Positions 10,206 through 19,736 of a stretch of DNA of 64,000 bases are shown here, piece by piece. Each line of letters begins with the position of its first letter. Position 1 is the stretch's first letter. The translations under genes and the position numbers were made by a program. The stretch comes from Saccharomyces paradoxus (lineage: Eukaryota; Ascomycota; Saccharomycetes; Saccharomycetales; Saccharomycetaceae), in contig NC_047500.1 of NCBI RefSeq assembly GCF_002079055.1, positions 1 through 64,000 on the forward strand. The letters run 5' to 3'. Under the pieces are notes generated by a model. The model ran no database searches. It worked only from the letters and a program-made list of their open reading frames with translations, and was not told the origin of the DNA.

Positions 10206-10604
10206 CTATGTATTACATCCCGATAGCGATGGTTGTGGATGGCCGAACGACTTACCGCAAGCGGTATAGCCTCTAGCTTGGATGATGATATCTTGTAATG
10301 AGGTAATATTTTTTTTTATCTTTTTTTGCGTTTTTTGGTTAACTTCTTGGCGAAGAAAGGAATAGTCGACTTCAAGAATGTTAATAACGTTTGTATCGAA
10401 GCCAATAGTAGTACCATTGAGTTCAGTTATAATTAGGTTGACAGTGTCGTTTGTTTGCTGCAAATCAATGGAGTCCACAACGGAGTTAGCATATTCATAA
10501 ATCTCGCTCTGGTTACTGTCGACGGTTCCAGCATGAACGCAAGATGATACCGTCACCAACAAGCTCACTGACATCGTGACCATACTTTTTAAATTCATCT
10601 TCAT
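10206..10604 (-). CDS. Small predicted secreted protein, unnamed
   Basis: This ORF encodes 132 residues from the ATG at 10604, although other in-frame ATGs exist at 10679, 10598 and 10583. The N terminus is a convincing signal peptide: basic MKMNLKS, a hydrophobic MVTMSVSLLVTVSS core, then CVHAG before a polar mature region. The mature part has several Asn-Xaa-Ser/Thr sites and two cysteines near the end (TACGKSFG and SGCNT). I do not firmly recognise it. It may belong to the small subtelomeric family that includes YER187W and YGL262W, which has been linked by similarity to a killer-toxin precursor, but I cannot confirm this. I do not recall an annotated gene here in S288C. It may be a truncated remnant, since it stops right after the second cysteine. 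Confidence 0.45.
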   Translation of the reverse strand: MKMNLKSMVTMSVSLLVTVSSCVHAGTVDSNQSEIYEYANSVVDSIDLQQTNDTVNLIITELNGTTIGFDTNVINILEVDYSFLRQEVNQKTQKKIKKNITSLQDIIIQARGYTACGKSFGHPQPSLSGCNT

Positions 10605-10785
10605 AATACAAAAGGAGTTTCTTATTTTCAGGTGTTCTTTTCGTGATATGTAAAGTATAACAATATATCTTCTCTTCAAACTGTGAAGGATTTAAAAACT
10701 TTACAAAGACAAAATCGGAGAAATTCTCTTCATAATATACTGTATCCAGCCACTGCCTTGATAAATTGAGTTCACAGTACTTCAT

Positions 10786-12399
10786 ATGCGGATTGATTGA
10801 ACGGATGGAGGTGATTTAGTCCCAGAACCCGAGCAAAACAAAGAGGCTAGTACCATATACGTATATACATTCGTATTCCATGGGAATATTCATTTAAGCA
10901 TTTAATCTGTTTTTTTCTGGCCTAGCATCTGCAACTGTCGGCAAGATATTAACGAGCAGTAAAATTCTTTTTTGTCCATGGGCGAAGACAAGTGTGCTCT
11001 ACGCTTTAAACAAAGTTGGAGGAATAGTCACCGTAATAACCAGAAGCAACCATTACGCAAAAAGGAAAGAAATCGTTGAAACTATGGGGCATACAAGTGT
11101 GCCGCTGAAAACGTAAGAATGAAGAGCAGTGAGTACACTTCTGCATGGTTTTTTTGCAACGGTTCAACGATAAATTCACAACTTCAGAACAAAACGGCTT
11201 TCCGTCAGTATGATTAGAGAATTTCGCGGCTGTAACCTTGCTGTTTTTACCCTTGTTCCAAGTCAAAAATGCTCATCATGCCATTTTGAATGGAAAAGAA
11301 ATCTTATCTATGCATTCCAGTTAGCAGAATATTTACAAAATATGTTTTAAATTTTCTTCACTTCTTGGTTTCTGTTAAGAGTTCGATAGAATTCGGAGTT
11401 CAATAATTGCACTAAAAGGGTAAGGGTTTTCTTTGATAATAGCACGATAATTAATGCCGTTGCTACTCCCTTATACGATGTTACGCAGTAAATTATCATT
11501 ATACGGAAACCTTCAGGTCTACTGCTACCAACTGGACTTACTATACGGGAGAGAGCGCTCTGTAAATTTCACTCTATAATAGACTAGAGACAAAACAACG
11601 TTGATGTTTAGAAAGCTGCACCTAAAATGACCTGCGAGCAAGGAAAATGAGTGCTCTTGTACTGTGGTGTGTTAGCAGCAATACAACATATTTCTTCAAT
11701 GTACTTTTTGAGCTATTTTTTTTTTTTTTTTTTTTTTTTTTTCATTGTTTGTTAGTTCTTCAGTTAATTTTGTCGCCTCTAATTTTTTTAGTAATCGTTT
11801 TATCTTGAACCTTTGATATATCAATTCCATTTTAATCTCTGGCCACACTCGTCTTGTTATGAGCTGCGGAAAGGGTAGAACAATCTTTTGGAATTTGAAA
11901 TGTCCGAGCGATAATTCAGATTAAAGGCCGTCTTTTAATAAACTGGAGGGTGTACACCAACCAGGTTTAACTTTAGACGGTAACATATGTATTGACTTTG
12001 AGCTACAAAAAAATGTACCAGTTCCTGCACTGCGGTTTCTATAGCATATCTTGGTCCCTGATTTACGCGTGCAATAAAACTATTTTAGCACAGCCGCGTA
12101 TTATCCGCATATCATCCGAAAATAACTTCCGGCCCGAGAAGCTTCCGAGAAAAGAGACCAAAAACTGCCTTTATATACCTTGTCTCTCCTCGGTTGTACT
12201 ATACCTTACTACACTCGTCTCACAGTAAGCCCTTGCATGTTTTCATATACTAAAACGCACAATTATGTAAGTATCTATGTAAATATTTTGCGGCTGCAGC
12301 CAGCGAAGTCTACGTACCACTTTGCTCCATAACTCTGAATATCATTCGCTTAAAATATGTCTAATATTATAAAATGCATAGTTGTGTCATTTTTTTATT
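10786..12399. other. 1.6-kb region without a supported gene
   Basis: Only short open frames are present. One, on the minus strand at 11006-11266 (86 codons), contains CTHCSSFLRFQRHTC, a zinc-ligand-like Cys/His spacing, but it has no homology I recognise. A 27-nt poly(T) run sits at 11716-11742. No LTR ends, tRNA or known repeat are visible. This stretch probably includes sequence absent from the S288C version of the COS1-DDI3 interval. Confidence 0.5.
11716..11742 (+). repeat. Poly(T) tract, 27 nt
   Basis: This is an uninterrupted run of 27 T. In yeast such tracts exclude nucleosomes when they lie in promoters, but no adjacent gene is evident here. Its length could be prone to assembly error. 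Confidence 0.9.
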
Positions 12400-12783
12400 T
12401 TATTTTATTTTATTTGATATTTCTATCAAGTTTCCATCTGGATCGCGGATATAAACTGATAATATTGAGCTGATTGCGCCCGTACAGATCACGGGTCCCT
12501 CCTCAATTGGAATATCCAAGCTTTCAAGGTGCGTAACTATGTTATTCAATGGCTCCTCTGAGATGAAACACAGATCGGCAGATCCGGAAGTTGGCTTCTG
12601 TGCCTTGGGCTCAAACTCTTTCCCCACCTCATGCAGATTGATTTTCTGGCTACCAAAAGTCAGAGCCTTGCGGTTGTTGCCGAATGATGTAACACCAAAT
12701 CCAAGCACTCTTTTATAGAAGTCGCATGAATGTTGAATGCTAGCAACGGTTAGAACTAGATGGTCTAAACTAACTATATTCAT
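12400..12783 (-). CDS. Glyoxalase/VOC-fold protein, GLOD5/YaeR-like
   Basis: This is a complete 127-residue single-domain vicinal-oxygen-chelate (VOC) protein. It begins LDHLVLTVASI with His8 at the usual first metal-ligand position. It continues with DFYKRVLGF, the family hallmark INLHEVGKEFEPKA (His51/Glu52), SADLCFISE, IPIEEGPV, and ends DPDGNLIEIS with Glu121 at the usual last ligand position. These blocks resemble the GLOD5 group found in animals and bacteria. The substrate is unknown. Family members handle glyoxal-type, fosfomycin-type or aromatic compounds, so a detoxifying role is only inferred. It is divergent from DDI3, with 437 bp shared. I recall no such gene in S288C or beside its paralogue DDI2, so it may be accessory or horizontally acquired. 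Confidence 0.85.
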   Translation of the reverse strand: MNIVSLDHLVLTVASIQHSCDFYKRVLGFGVTSFGNNRKALTFGSQKINLHEVGKEFEPKAQKPTSGSADLCFISEEPLNNIVTHLESLDIPIEEGPVICTGAISSILSVYIRDPDGNLIEISNKIK

Positions 12784-13220
12784 TTTTTTTTGGGAAAATT
12801 GAAAGTATATACAGTATGAGCTGAATTAGAAGGAATTTTGATCTTAACTACAATGACAATCAACCTTTCTGGACTGGATCCCTTAAAATTGCAGAAGACT
12901 GATTGATACTCATAAAAAAAGAAAGACGACAAATATGCGGAGTTAACTCACTACAACTTTTTGAACGGTCCCAAAAATCAATGTCCGCGAAAAAGATCTC
13001 ATCAAGGTGCATGGTATGGACACTATCATTTCTATAATATTAAAAACTCCACCACACTCTATTTTCTCTAAAGAGCACCAATCAATCTTACAGACCGTAA
13101 AAAACAGTTCTGGGGAACAATCTGCCCACAAAAATAGTATATAAATGGGTTAATTTCCATATATCAAGGTAAAATTGCTTCGTACCGTTTTTTAACTTGC
13201 TCTTGTCCAAAAAATCAAGC
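12784..13220. promoter_or_regulatory. Shared divergent promoter of the VOC gene and DDI3
   Basis: This 437-bp spacer separates the two divergent starts. It holds a perfect Fzf1 CS2-type motif (13017-13033) near its centre and a TATATAAA box at 13138-13145, about 80 bp before the DDI3 start. The layout would allow one activator to drive both genes. Confidence 0.6.
13017..13033 (+). promoter_or_regulatory. Fzf1 binding motif (CS2)
   Basis: TGGACACTATCATTTCT matches YGSMNMCTATCAYTTYY, the CS2 consensus I recall for the zinc-finger activator Fzf1, at all positions. Fzf1 controls SSU1, YHB1 and DDI2/DDI3 and mediates induction by cyanamide and alkylating agents. The site lies 188 bp upstream of the DDI3 start. 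Confidence 0.72.
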
Positions 13221-13898
13221 ATGTCACAATACGGATTTGTAAAGGTTCCTAGAGAGGTCGAAAAGGCCATTCCAGTAGTGAATGCGCCCATACCACATAC
13301 CGTGATTTCACCTCCAAACAGTGAAATTGCTACGCTTGTTCGAGAATATGCCGCTAAAGAATTGACTGGCCCCGTTCTAAACCACTCTCTGCGTGTTTTT
13401 CAATATAGCGTGGCTATCATAAGAGATCAATTTCCAGAATGGGACTTGGATCAGGAAGTCCTGTATGTCACCTGCTTGCTTCATGACATTGCAACTACAA
13501 ACAAGAATATGGGAGCCACAAAGATGTCATTTGAGTACTATGGCGGCATCCTTTCAAGGGAGCTTATTATTGATGCAACGGGCGGAAATCAGGACTACGC
13601 AGATGCAGTAACTGAGGCCATTATCCGTCACCAGGATTTGACGGAGACTGGTTATATTACCACTTTGGGGCTCATTCTGCAAATTGCTACTACTCTTGAC
13701 AATGTCGGATCCAATACCGACTTGATTCATATCGATACAATTAAGGCCATTAATAAACAGTTTCCAAGGCTAGACTGGTTATCATGTTTTGCTATGGTAG
13801 TGGATACTGAGTATTCTAGAAAGCCGTGGAGCCATACTAGTTCTTTGGGAGATGATTTTTCAAAGACAGTCATCAACAATACTTTTGGGTATGATTAG
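13221..13898 (+). CDS. DDI3: Cyanamide hydratase, HD-domain
   Basis: Ddi2/Ddi3 hydrate cyanamide to urea and are strongly induced by cyanamide and methyl methanesulfonate. The protein has 225 residues from the ATG at 13221 (MSQYGFVKVP). An in-frame upstream extension to 13197 lacks support. The HD phosphohydrolase-type metal motif is visible: LNHSLRVFQYS (His), CLLHDIATT (the HD pair), then AIIRHQD (His). This matches a zinc-dependent cyanamide hydratase. The gene is convergent with SNO2, 78 bp away. An identical or nearly identical copy, DDI2, exists on chromosome VI in the reference, so the name here rests on location. Its promoter has a perfect Fzf1 motif and is shared with the VOC gene. 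Confidence 0.95.
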   Translation: MSQYGFVKVPREVEKAIPVVNAPIPHTVISPPNSEIATLVREYAAKELTGPVLNHSLRVFQYSVAIIRDQFPEWDLDQEVLYVTCLLHDIATTNKNMGATKMSFEYYGGILSRELIIDATGGNQDYADAVTEAIIRHQDLTETGYITTLGLILQIATTLDNVGSNTDLIHIDTIKAINKQFPRLDWLSCFAMVVDTEYSRKPWSHTSSLGDDFSKTVINNTFGYD

Positions 13899-13976
13899 AT
13901 AGGTAAGTTTCAATGAGGCGAGTTCAGAATGAACAGTGATGACCTCCTTTCTCTATAACTATACTATACGTCCCTT

Positions 13977-14645
13977 TTATTTACTGCAGTTTTTAAGAAC
14001 AAATTCTCTGATGAACCAATCGTGAAACCGTAAATCATTTTCTGCCAATTCCGGATGAAATGATGTGGCAAGAATATTGTCTTTTTGCTTAGCGGCTACA
14101 ATTAGTTCCTGACCACCATTATCCCTCCCATGTAATTTATATAGGACCCGCACATCTTCCGGATCCAACACCTCATCTATCACTGGAGCTCTTATAAAGG
14201 TAGCAGGAAAATCATCACAGTACGGAATAAAATCTGAAAAGTCGCAGATTCGGGTAGAAGACTGGGCTTGTCTCCCAAATGCATTTCTTTTTACTTTAAC
14301 TTTCAGTAAATTCAACGTCCTAACCAATTTTTCTTCGTTAGATAATTGTTGTGAAAGATAAATCAAGCCTGCACACGTACCCCAGGTTACCTTGTTTGGG
14401 TTATGTACGAATGCATGAAGATCGTCGTAAAATCCAGTTCTTTCCGCGATGAGAGACATCGCAGTTGACTCTCCTCCAGGTATAATCAACGCATCACATT
14501 TGGTTAGTTGATTATTATCCCTTACTGTAATCACAGTTAATTTTTCTGTATAGTGATCTTTGTTTTCGACGATGCATTTTTCTATGTGTCGGACATGTTC
14601 AATGAATGCACCTTGTAACGCCAGGACTCCGATAACGATGGTCAT
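13977..14645 (-). CDS. SNO2: PLP synthase glutaminase subunit
   Basis: Sno proteins are class-I glutamine amidotransferases (PdxT family) that hydrolyse glutamine and pass ammonia to the Snz subunit for pyridoxal 5'-phosphate synthesis. The protein has 222 residues and starts MTIVIGVLALQGAF. It contains the oxyanion motif PGGEST (about 56-61), the nucleophile Cys91 in TWGTCAGL, and the His-Glu pair in SFHPE (His197, Glu199). All three catalytic residues are present. It is divergent from its partner SNZ2 across a 367-bp shared promoter, the standard SNO-SNZ arrangement. The subtelomeric SNO2/SNZ2 and SNO3/SNZ3 pairs are known to respond to thiamine limitation, unlike SNO1/SNZ1, which respond to nutrient limitation and stationary phase. 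Confidence 0.96.
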   Translation of the reverse strand: MTIVIGVLALQGAFIEHVRHIEKCIVENKDHYTEKLTVITVRDNNQLTKCDALIIPGGESTAMSLIAERTGFYDDLHAFVHNPNKVTWGTCAGLIYLSQQLSNEEKLVRTLNLLKVKVKRNAFGRQAQSSTRICDFSDFIPYCDDFPATFIRAPVIDEVLDPEDVRVLYKLHGRDNGGQELIVAAKQKDNILATSFHPELAENDLRFHDWFIREFVLKNCSK

Positions 14646-15012
14646 TCTTTAAGGTATTGCTACTGTCATGGCTCTAGACTGTTTAGAAAAGCTAAGAGTG
14701 TGCTGCTCGCAAACAAAAATGGGCATTTATCAATGAGTATTTTTTTTTCAAAATTGAATGCTGAAACATAATCCAACTATTCTTACAGTTTCCAATAAAG
14801 TGACGCGCCGCTTAATGGCATATCAGTAGGCACATTATATCCTGTGGATGATAGAATGCGTGGCAAGAAAAGATCAGAACTAAATGTTCATGTGTGAATG
14901 AATTTTACAAACATATAAGACCGGTATGCTTCTCGACCATTCGTGTACTATTGTGCCTCCTAGAAAGGAACAATAATAAAATAGATATCCTAGAAGACTA
15001 AAAAAAGAAAAA
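14646..15012. promoter_or_regulatory. SNO2-SNZ2 divergent promoter
   Basis: This 367-bp spacer between the two divergent PLP synthase genes allows coordinated expression of both subunits. I see an AT-rich core and a weak TATA-like ATATAAG near 14914 for SNZ2. I could not assign a specific thiamine-regulatory motif by eye. Confidence 0.55.
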
Positions 15013-15909
15013 ATGTCAGAATTCAAGGTCAAAACTGGGCTAGCCCAGATGTTGAAGGGCGGTGTAATTATGGACGTCGTTACACCTGAACAGGCTATTA
15101 TCGCTGAAAGAGCGGGCGCTTGTGCTGTAATGGCATTAGAACGCATTCCAGCTGACATGCGCAAGTCTGGCCAAGTATGCCGCATGTCAGATCCCCACAT
15201 GATCAAAGAAATTATGGAAGCTGTTTCGATTCCAGTGATGGCAAAGGTCCGTATAGGACACTTTGTGGAGGCACAAATCTTAGAAGCGCTACAAGTAGAT
15301 TACATCGACGAAAGTGAAGTCTTGACTCCAGCTGATTGGACACACCACATTGAAAAGAATAATTTTAAGGTCCCATTTGTTTGCGGTGCCAAGGATTTGG
15401 GTGAGGCATTGAGAAGAATAAACGAAGGTGCTGCAATGATCCGTACCAAAGGTGAAGCAGGTACTGGTGATGTTTCCGAAGCTGTCAAGCACATCACCAA
15501 GATTAAGGCGGAAATCCAGCAGTATAGAGAGACTTTGAAAGACGAGTCGGATTTTGCTGCAAAAGCCGCAGAACTACGAGTTCCCATAGAGTTATTGAAA
15601 ACCACGCTATCAAAGGGAAAGCTTCCTGTAGTCAATTTCGCTGCTGGTGGGGTTGCTACTCCCGCAGACGCTGCTTTATTGATGCAATTGGGCTGTGAAG
15701 GCGTTTTTGTTGGCTCAGGTATATTCAAATCATCAGATCCTGAGAAGTTGGCATGCGCTATTGTTGAAGCCACAACTCACTACGATAACCCAGAAAAACT
15801 ATTAAAAGTGTCCAGCGATTTGGGTGATTTGATGGGAGGCATTTCCATCCAATCAATCAATGAAGCAGGAGGTAAAAACAGCGCAAGACTTTCTGAAATC
15901 GGGTGGTAG
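15013..15909 (+). CDS. SNZ2: PLP synthase subunit (PdxS/Snz)
   Basis: Snz proteins (PdxS/PDX1) form the barrel subunit that makes pyridoxal 5'-phosphate from ribose 5-phosphate, glyceraldehyde 3-phosphate and ammonia. The protein has 298 residues, full length for the family. GGVIMDVV carries Asp21, and [13 protein letters not shown] carries the Schiff-base Lys78. A second lysine lies in [12 protein letters not shown], and the phosphate-binding [14 protein letters not shown] and [11 protein letters not shown] segments are present. Ammonia comes from SNO2, encoded divergently. Pyridoxal phosphate made here is a substrate for THI12 next door, so this block links vitamin B6 and thiamine synthesis. 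SNZ2 and SNZ3 are nearly identical in the reference, and position decides the name. Confidence 0.96.
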   Translation: MSEFKVKTGLAQMLKGGVIMDVVTPEQAIIAERAGACAVMALERIPADMRKSGQVCRMSDPHMIKEIMEAVSIPVMAKVRIGHFVEAQILEALQVDYIDESEVLTPADWTHHIEKNNFKVPFVCGAKDLGEALRRINEGAAMIRTKGEAGTGDVSEAVKHITKIKAEIQQYRETLKDESDFAAKAAELRVPIELLKTTLSKGKLPVVNFAAGGVATPADAALLMQLGCEGVFVGSGIFKSSDPEKLACAIVEATTHYDNPEKLLKVSSDLGDLMGGISIQSINEAGGKNSARLSEIGW

Positions 15910-16566
15910 AATGAGCGGTGCTTAGAGAATATTCATTTTTTTCTTTCAAAGACCGATTGACGTATCGTAGTTTCTAAATATTAGGTAGCATTACATAATA
16001 CTACTTTATTCAACTAGTTTGTAAATATGAAAATTAAACAGGGATACTTCTGTACTCTATGAATCTTCCATACTGACTTTGCCTAAAAGGCACACTCGTT
16101 TACATATATATATATATATCTGCATGTATATTCTCTTTGAGGATGACTAGGATATGCGATTAAGCGATGAGTTGATTTATTTTTTTAAGGGAAGAGATTG
16201 GCGCGTAATGCGTAAAGACAGCAAATCACCTCGAGGTAACAAGATTAATACATTTATCGGCTTTTAATTATAATGCAACTAGCTCAATTAGATTTGAACG
16301 GCTTATGCGTTATGAAATATATGAATTATTCAACTAACAGTAAGCTATAAATATTATTTATTCAGGCGATGTAAGGTGGTGCCGTGAAAGCAAATAAGAC
16401 AACGTTCAAAGCTTGCAATCTCCCAAAACGACAGATAACAAAACATATAAAAAGCTTGTATTATAGCCCTTATGAAGAGTTTTCTTGTTCTTCTTCTCTT
16501 CTCTTCTCTTCTCTTCTCTCAATTGTAAAGATAATCACACATCAACAGCAAAAACATTTCCAAGAT
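15910..16566. other. SNZ2-THI12 intergenic region with THI12 promoter
   Basis: This 657-bp spacer contains an (AT)n run near 16103-16118 and a TATAAAAAG box at 16446-16454, about 120 bp before the THI12 ATG. Between them lies a CT-rich (TCTTC) tract at about 16490-16520. The frame preceding THI12 is open for 61 codons but has no ATG. Confidence 0.6.
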
Positions 16567-17589
16567 ATGTCTACCGATAAGATTACATTTTTATTGAACT
16601 GGCAACCAACTCCATACCACATTCCAATTTTCTTGGCTCAAACCAAAGGTTACTTCAAGGAACAAGGCCTAGACATGGCTATCCTAGAGCCAACCAATCC
16701 TTCAGATGTCACGGAGTTGATTGGATCTGGAAAGGTCGACATGGGTTTGAAAGCCATGATCCACACTTTGGCTGCTAAGGCCCGTGGTTTCCCAGTCACC
16801 TCTGTTGCCTCTTTGTTGGACGAACCATTCACTGGTGTCTTGTACCTAAAAGGTAGTGGTATTACTGAAGACTTCCAATCCCTAAAGGGCAAGAAGATCG
16901 GTTACGTTGGTGAATTTGGTAAGATTCAAATCGATGAATTAACTAAGCACTACGGTATGAAGCCAGAAGACTACACCGCAGTCAGATGTGGTATGAATGT
17001 TGCCAAGTACATCATCGAAGGTAAGATCGATGCTGGTATCGGTATCGAATGTATGCAACAAGTTGAACTGGAAGAATACTTGGCTAAGCAAGGGAGACCA
17101 GCTTCCGATGCCAAGATGTTGAGAATTGACAAGCTGGCTTGTTTGGGTTGCTGTTGTTTCTGCACCGTCCTTTACATCTGTAACGATGAATTTTTGAAGA
17201 AGAACCCTGAAAAGGTCAGAAAGTTCTTGAATGCTATCAAGAAAGCTACCGACTACGTTTTAGCAGACCCTGTCAAGGCTTGGAAAGAATACATTGACTT
17301 CAAGCCTCAATTGAACAACGATCTATCCTACAAGCAATACCAAAGATGTTACGCTTACTTCTCTTCATCTTTGTACAATGTTCATCGTGACTGGAAGAAA
17401 GTTACCGGCTATGGTAAGAGATTGGCTATTTTGCCACCAGACTACGTCTCCAACTACACTAATGAATACTTGTCATGGCCAGAACCAGAAGAAGTTTCCG
17501 ATCCTTTGGAAGCTCAAAGATTGATGGCTATTCATCAAGAAAAATGTAGAAAGGAAGGCACTTTCAAGAGATTGGCTCTTCCAGCTTAA
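16567..17589 (+). CDS. THI12: HMP-P synthase, thiamine pyrimidine precursor
   Basis: Thi5-family proteins make 4-amino-5-hydroxymethyl-2-methylpyrimidine phosphate from pyridoxal phosphate and the enzyme's own histidine, a single-turnover reaction. The protein has 340 residues from MSTDKITF. Lys62 (PLP Schiff base) and His66 (the donated histidine) lie in [10 protein letters not shown]. The CCCFC motif needed for activity is present in GCCCFCTV. The fold is that of a periplasmic-binding protein. The open frame extends 61 codons further upstream without an ATG, so the start at 16567 is clear. Codon bias is strong, in keeping with an enzyme needed in stoichiometric amounts. It lies beside the PLP-synthase pair and is convergent with AAD14. 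Confidence 0.97.
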   Translation: MSTDKITFLLNWQPTPYHIPIFLAQTKGYFKEQGLDMAILEPTNPSDVTELIGSGKVDMGLKAMIHTLAAKARGFPVTSVASLLDEPFTGVLYLKGSGITEDFQSLKGKKIGYVGEFGKIQIDELTKHYGMKPEDYTAVRCGMNVAKYIIEGKIDAGIGIECMQQVELEEYLAKQGRPASDAKMLRIDKLACLGCCCFCTVLYICNDEFLKKNPEKVRKFLNAIKKATDYVLADPVKAWKEYIDFKPQLNNDLSYKQYQRCYAYFSSSLYNVHRDWKKVTGYGKRLAILPPDYVSNYTNEYLSWPEPEEVSDPLEAQRLMAIHQEKCRKEGTFKRLALPA

Positions 17590-17852
17590 ACGCACTTCGT
17601 CACTCCTCGAGCGCAGCCTTCCTCTACGACTTGTTTATGATTTCACATTAGCTTTTGTTTCCTACTCGATATATAGACATACATATTTACGTATCAGAGC
17701 ATGTATACAAGCTTTAAATGAACTTCGTTTATCTTAACACTTTATTTCCTTGCAAAATTTGCACACACTCGGTGGATAAGGCAACTGCGTATAATTTGTA
17801 GCTTCTTTTCAAAATACAGTAGATAGATATTAACATAAAATAATCAATTTAA

Positions 17853-18983
17853 CTAATTGTCAAAAGCTATCCTGGCAGACATCGATGTGAGGGGTGAAAG
17901 CTTCTTGGTTACCGCTGGGTCATCTCCTATTAAACTTTTGGGAAAGCCAACATCAAAAGGAACAATACTTTCCAGGTATTCTATTTGTTCCGGTGTTAAT
18001 TTAATACTCAAAGCCTCAATGTTCTGCTTGAGATGTTCAATTTTCCTTCCTCCAACCAATGGGAAAACATTTTTCGCTTTAGAGCGAACATAGGCAATAG
18101 CGATAGCAGTAACAGACTCAGTTCCATGTTCCTCAGCAATTTTATTCAATGCTTCACTGATTTTAACCTCCAATTCTGTCTGTTCGGGGCCACCCACAAA
18201 AGTACGCAGACCCTCTCCATTCTTCTTCCGTTCTTCCATTGCTTTTTTACTCTGAAATCTTCCACCTCCCATGACATCCCATGGGGCTAGAGCCATACCA
18301 AAATGCCTAGCCATTGGAATGATATCACGCTCAAAGTCCCTGTTCAATACATTCCATTTACCTTGATAGACGCTAAAAGGAGTTTTACCATGAGATGTAG
18401 CGTAGTAATTTGCCGCAGAAACAACCCAAGCAGGTGTATCAGATACTCCTAAATATAGAACCTTGCCTTGCTGAACTAAAATATGCAAACTATCCATAAC
18501 TTCTTCGATTGAACTCATATAATCCCACCAGTGAACGTAAAGTATATCAATCCAATCAGTTTGCAATTTGCGGAGAGAATCCCTCACACTCACATGTAAA
18601 CTACGCTTGTGATTACCACAATAGTTGGCACTTTTACCGCCACCTACTTCATACTTCTTATAATCTCCGGTAAACTTGGTGGCAATTACAATTTGGTCAC
18701 GCAACTTTCTTGATTTCATCCATTCACCTATCCAAATCTCTGACTCTTCATTTTGGTAACTGTTTGCAGTATCAATGCAATTACCTCCTGCTTCATAAAA
18801 AGCATCAAGAAGTTCAAAAGCCTGTTCCTTATTCATAGAGCCCATAAAGCCTGACCATGCGTCGCCGATTGAAGCTCCTCCCAGAATTAGCGGTGAAACT
18901 CTTATGCCGGCAGTTTTAGAAAGAACCCTGAGACGTCCCAACTCGGTAGGTGGTTCAGGTAGAGGTTTAAACAAGTCATTCAT
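17853..18983 (-). CDS. AAD14: Aryl-alcohol dehydrogenase-like aldo-keto reductase
   Basis: This is a 376-residue aldo-keto reductase. Its expected roles are NADP-dependent reduction of aromatic aldehydes and a part in the oxidative-stress response. The catalytic tetrad is complete: Asp71 and Tyr76 in [12 protein letters not shown], Lys103 in IVIATKFTG, and His151 in ILYVHWWDY. The C-terminal cofactor region contains [19 protein letters not shown]. It is full length, unlike several truncated AAD copies I recall in the reference genome. It is the last gene of the subtelomeric duplicated block, convergent with THI12. Physiological substrates remain uncertain for the yeast AAD family. Confidence 0.95.
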   Translation of the reverse strand: MNDLFKPLPEPPTELGRLRVLSKTAGIRVSPLILGGASIGDAWSGFMGSMNKEQAFELLDAFYEAGGNCIDTANSYQNEESEIWIGEWMKSRKLRDQIVIATKFTGDYKKYEVGGGKSANYCGNHKRSLHVSVRDSLRKLQTDWIDILYVHWWDYMSSIEEVMDSLHILVQQGKVLYLGVSDTPAWVVSAANYYATSHGKTPFSVYQGKWNVLNRDFERDIIPMARHFGMALAPWDVMGGGRFQSKKAMEERKKNGEGLRTFVGGPEQTELEVKISEALNKIAEEHGTESVTAIAIAYVRSKAKNVFPLVGGRKIEHLKQNIEALSIKLTPEQIEYLESIVPFDVGFPKSLIGDDPAVTKKLSPLTSMSARIAFDN

Positions 18984-19736
18984 GCTGATAGTGGTTTTTT
19001 ATGGCAATAGACAATATGTTAAGTAAAATACAAAGCCGTTCAGCTAATTGGTTAGCTAGTTAATGAAGAGAAGAACGGCATGCATCCTTGACTTGGAAAT
19101 ATTGACATACTTAAATATGGTCGGAAATTTTGCCCCGGTTTCCTTGAATACGAACAATGCAACTTATTTGAGTCTTCGTACGAGATCTGCTTACTGGTTT
19201 TGTACAGCGCTGAAAGCGAATTTGAAAATATATGCAATTAGAAGAGAGTGAATCAGATGAGGATAGGGTTAATACTGTAAAATTTTTACCAAATATTGAA
19301 TGACATATAAAAGTCGTAGTAACCGAATTTCTTTTTTATTATGAATAAAGACTTCTTGTTATCGCATACTTCGATGATTTAAGAAATTAGAAGTCATTTA
19401 CCCAGGCGTGATTATAAATTATATTGACACACCGCTTTTATCAACAGCGGTGGGACGAGACGTTTAGATAGTAATTACAATAGAAATACAACTGTTTCAA
19501 TATTAAAACATCTCTAGTATGTAAATAACACATATAGGCAATTTTCTTCGAAACGTATGGGACGCGGTTGGTGTATGAACGGAACGCATCAATTAAAGGT
19601 TTGAGAAAAGTCTTTTGCAAAAAAATTGAGTTTGCACTTCTCATACACAATTGGATAGCATCTTAAGTGCCTTTTATTCACTTTTCTTCTTTTGTTTCAC
19701 ATTATTTATATTCGTATATACTTCCAACTCTTTTTT
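18984..19736. other. AAD14-RPD3 spacer, no gene seen
   Basis: This 753-bp AT-rich spacer lies between AAD14 (promoter side) and the 3' end of RPD3. Short open frames on both strands show no recognisable product. It marks the border between the subtelomeric gene block and conserved core genes. Confidence 0.55.

Noticed and set aside
10513-10785. Minus-strand 90-codon ORF starting MKYCELNL, upstream of the secreted-protein ORF
   Set aside because: I considered a frameshifted N-terminal part of the same gene, but the downstream frame has its own signal peptide and ATG, so the upstream frame is probably chance or leader.
11992-12228. 78-codon plus-strand ORF in the COS1-DDI3 interval
   Set aside because: No domain, signal peptide or codon bias stands out, so it looks like chance.
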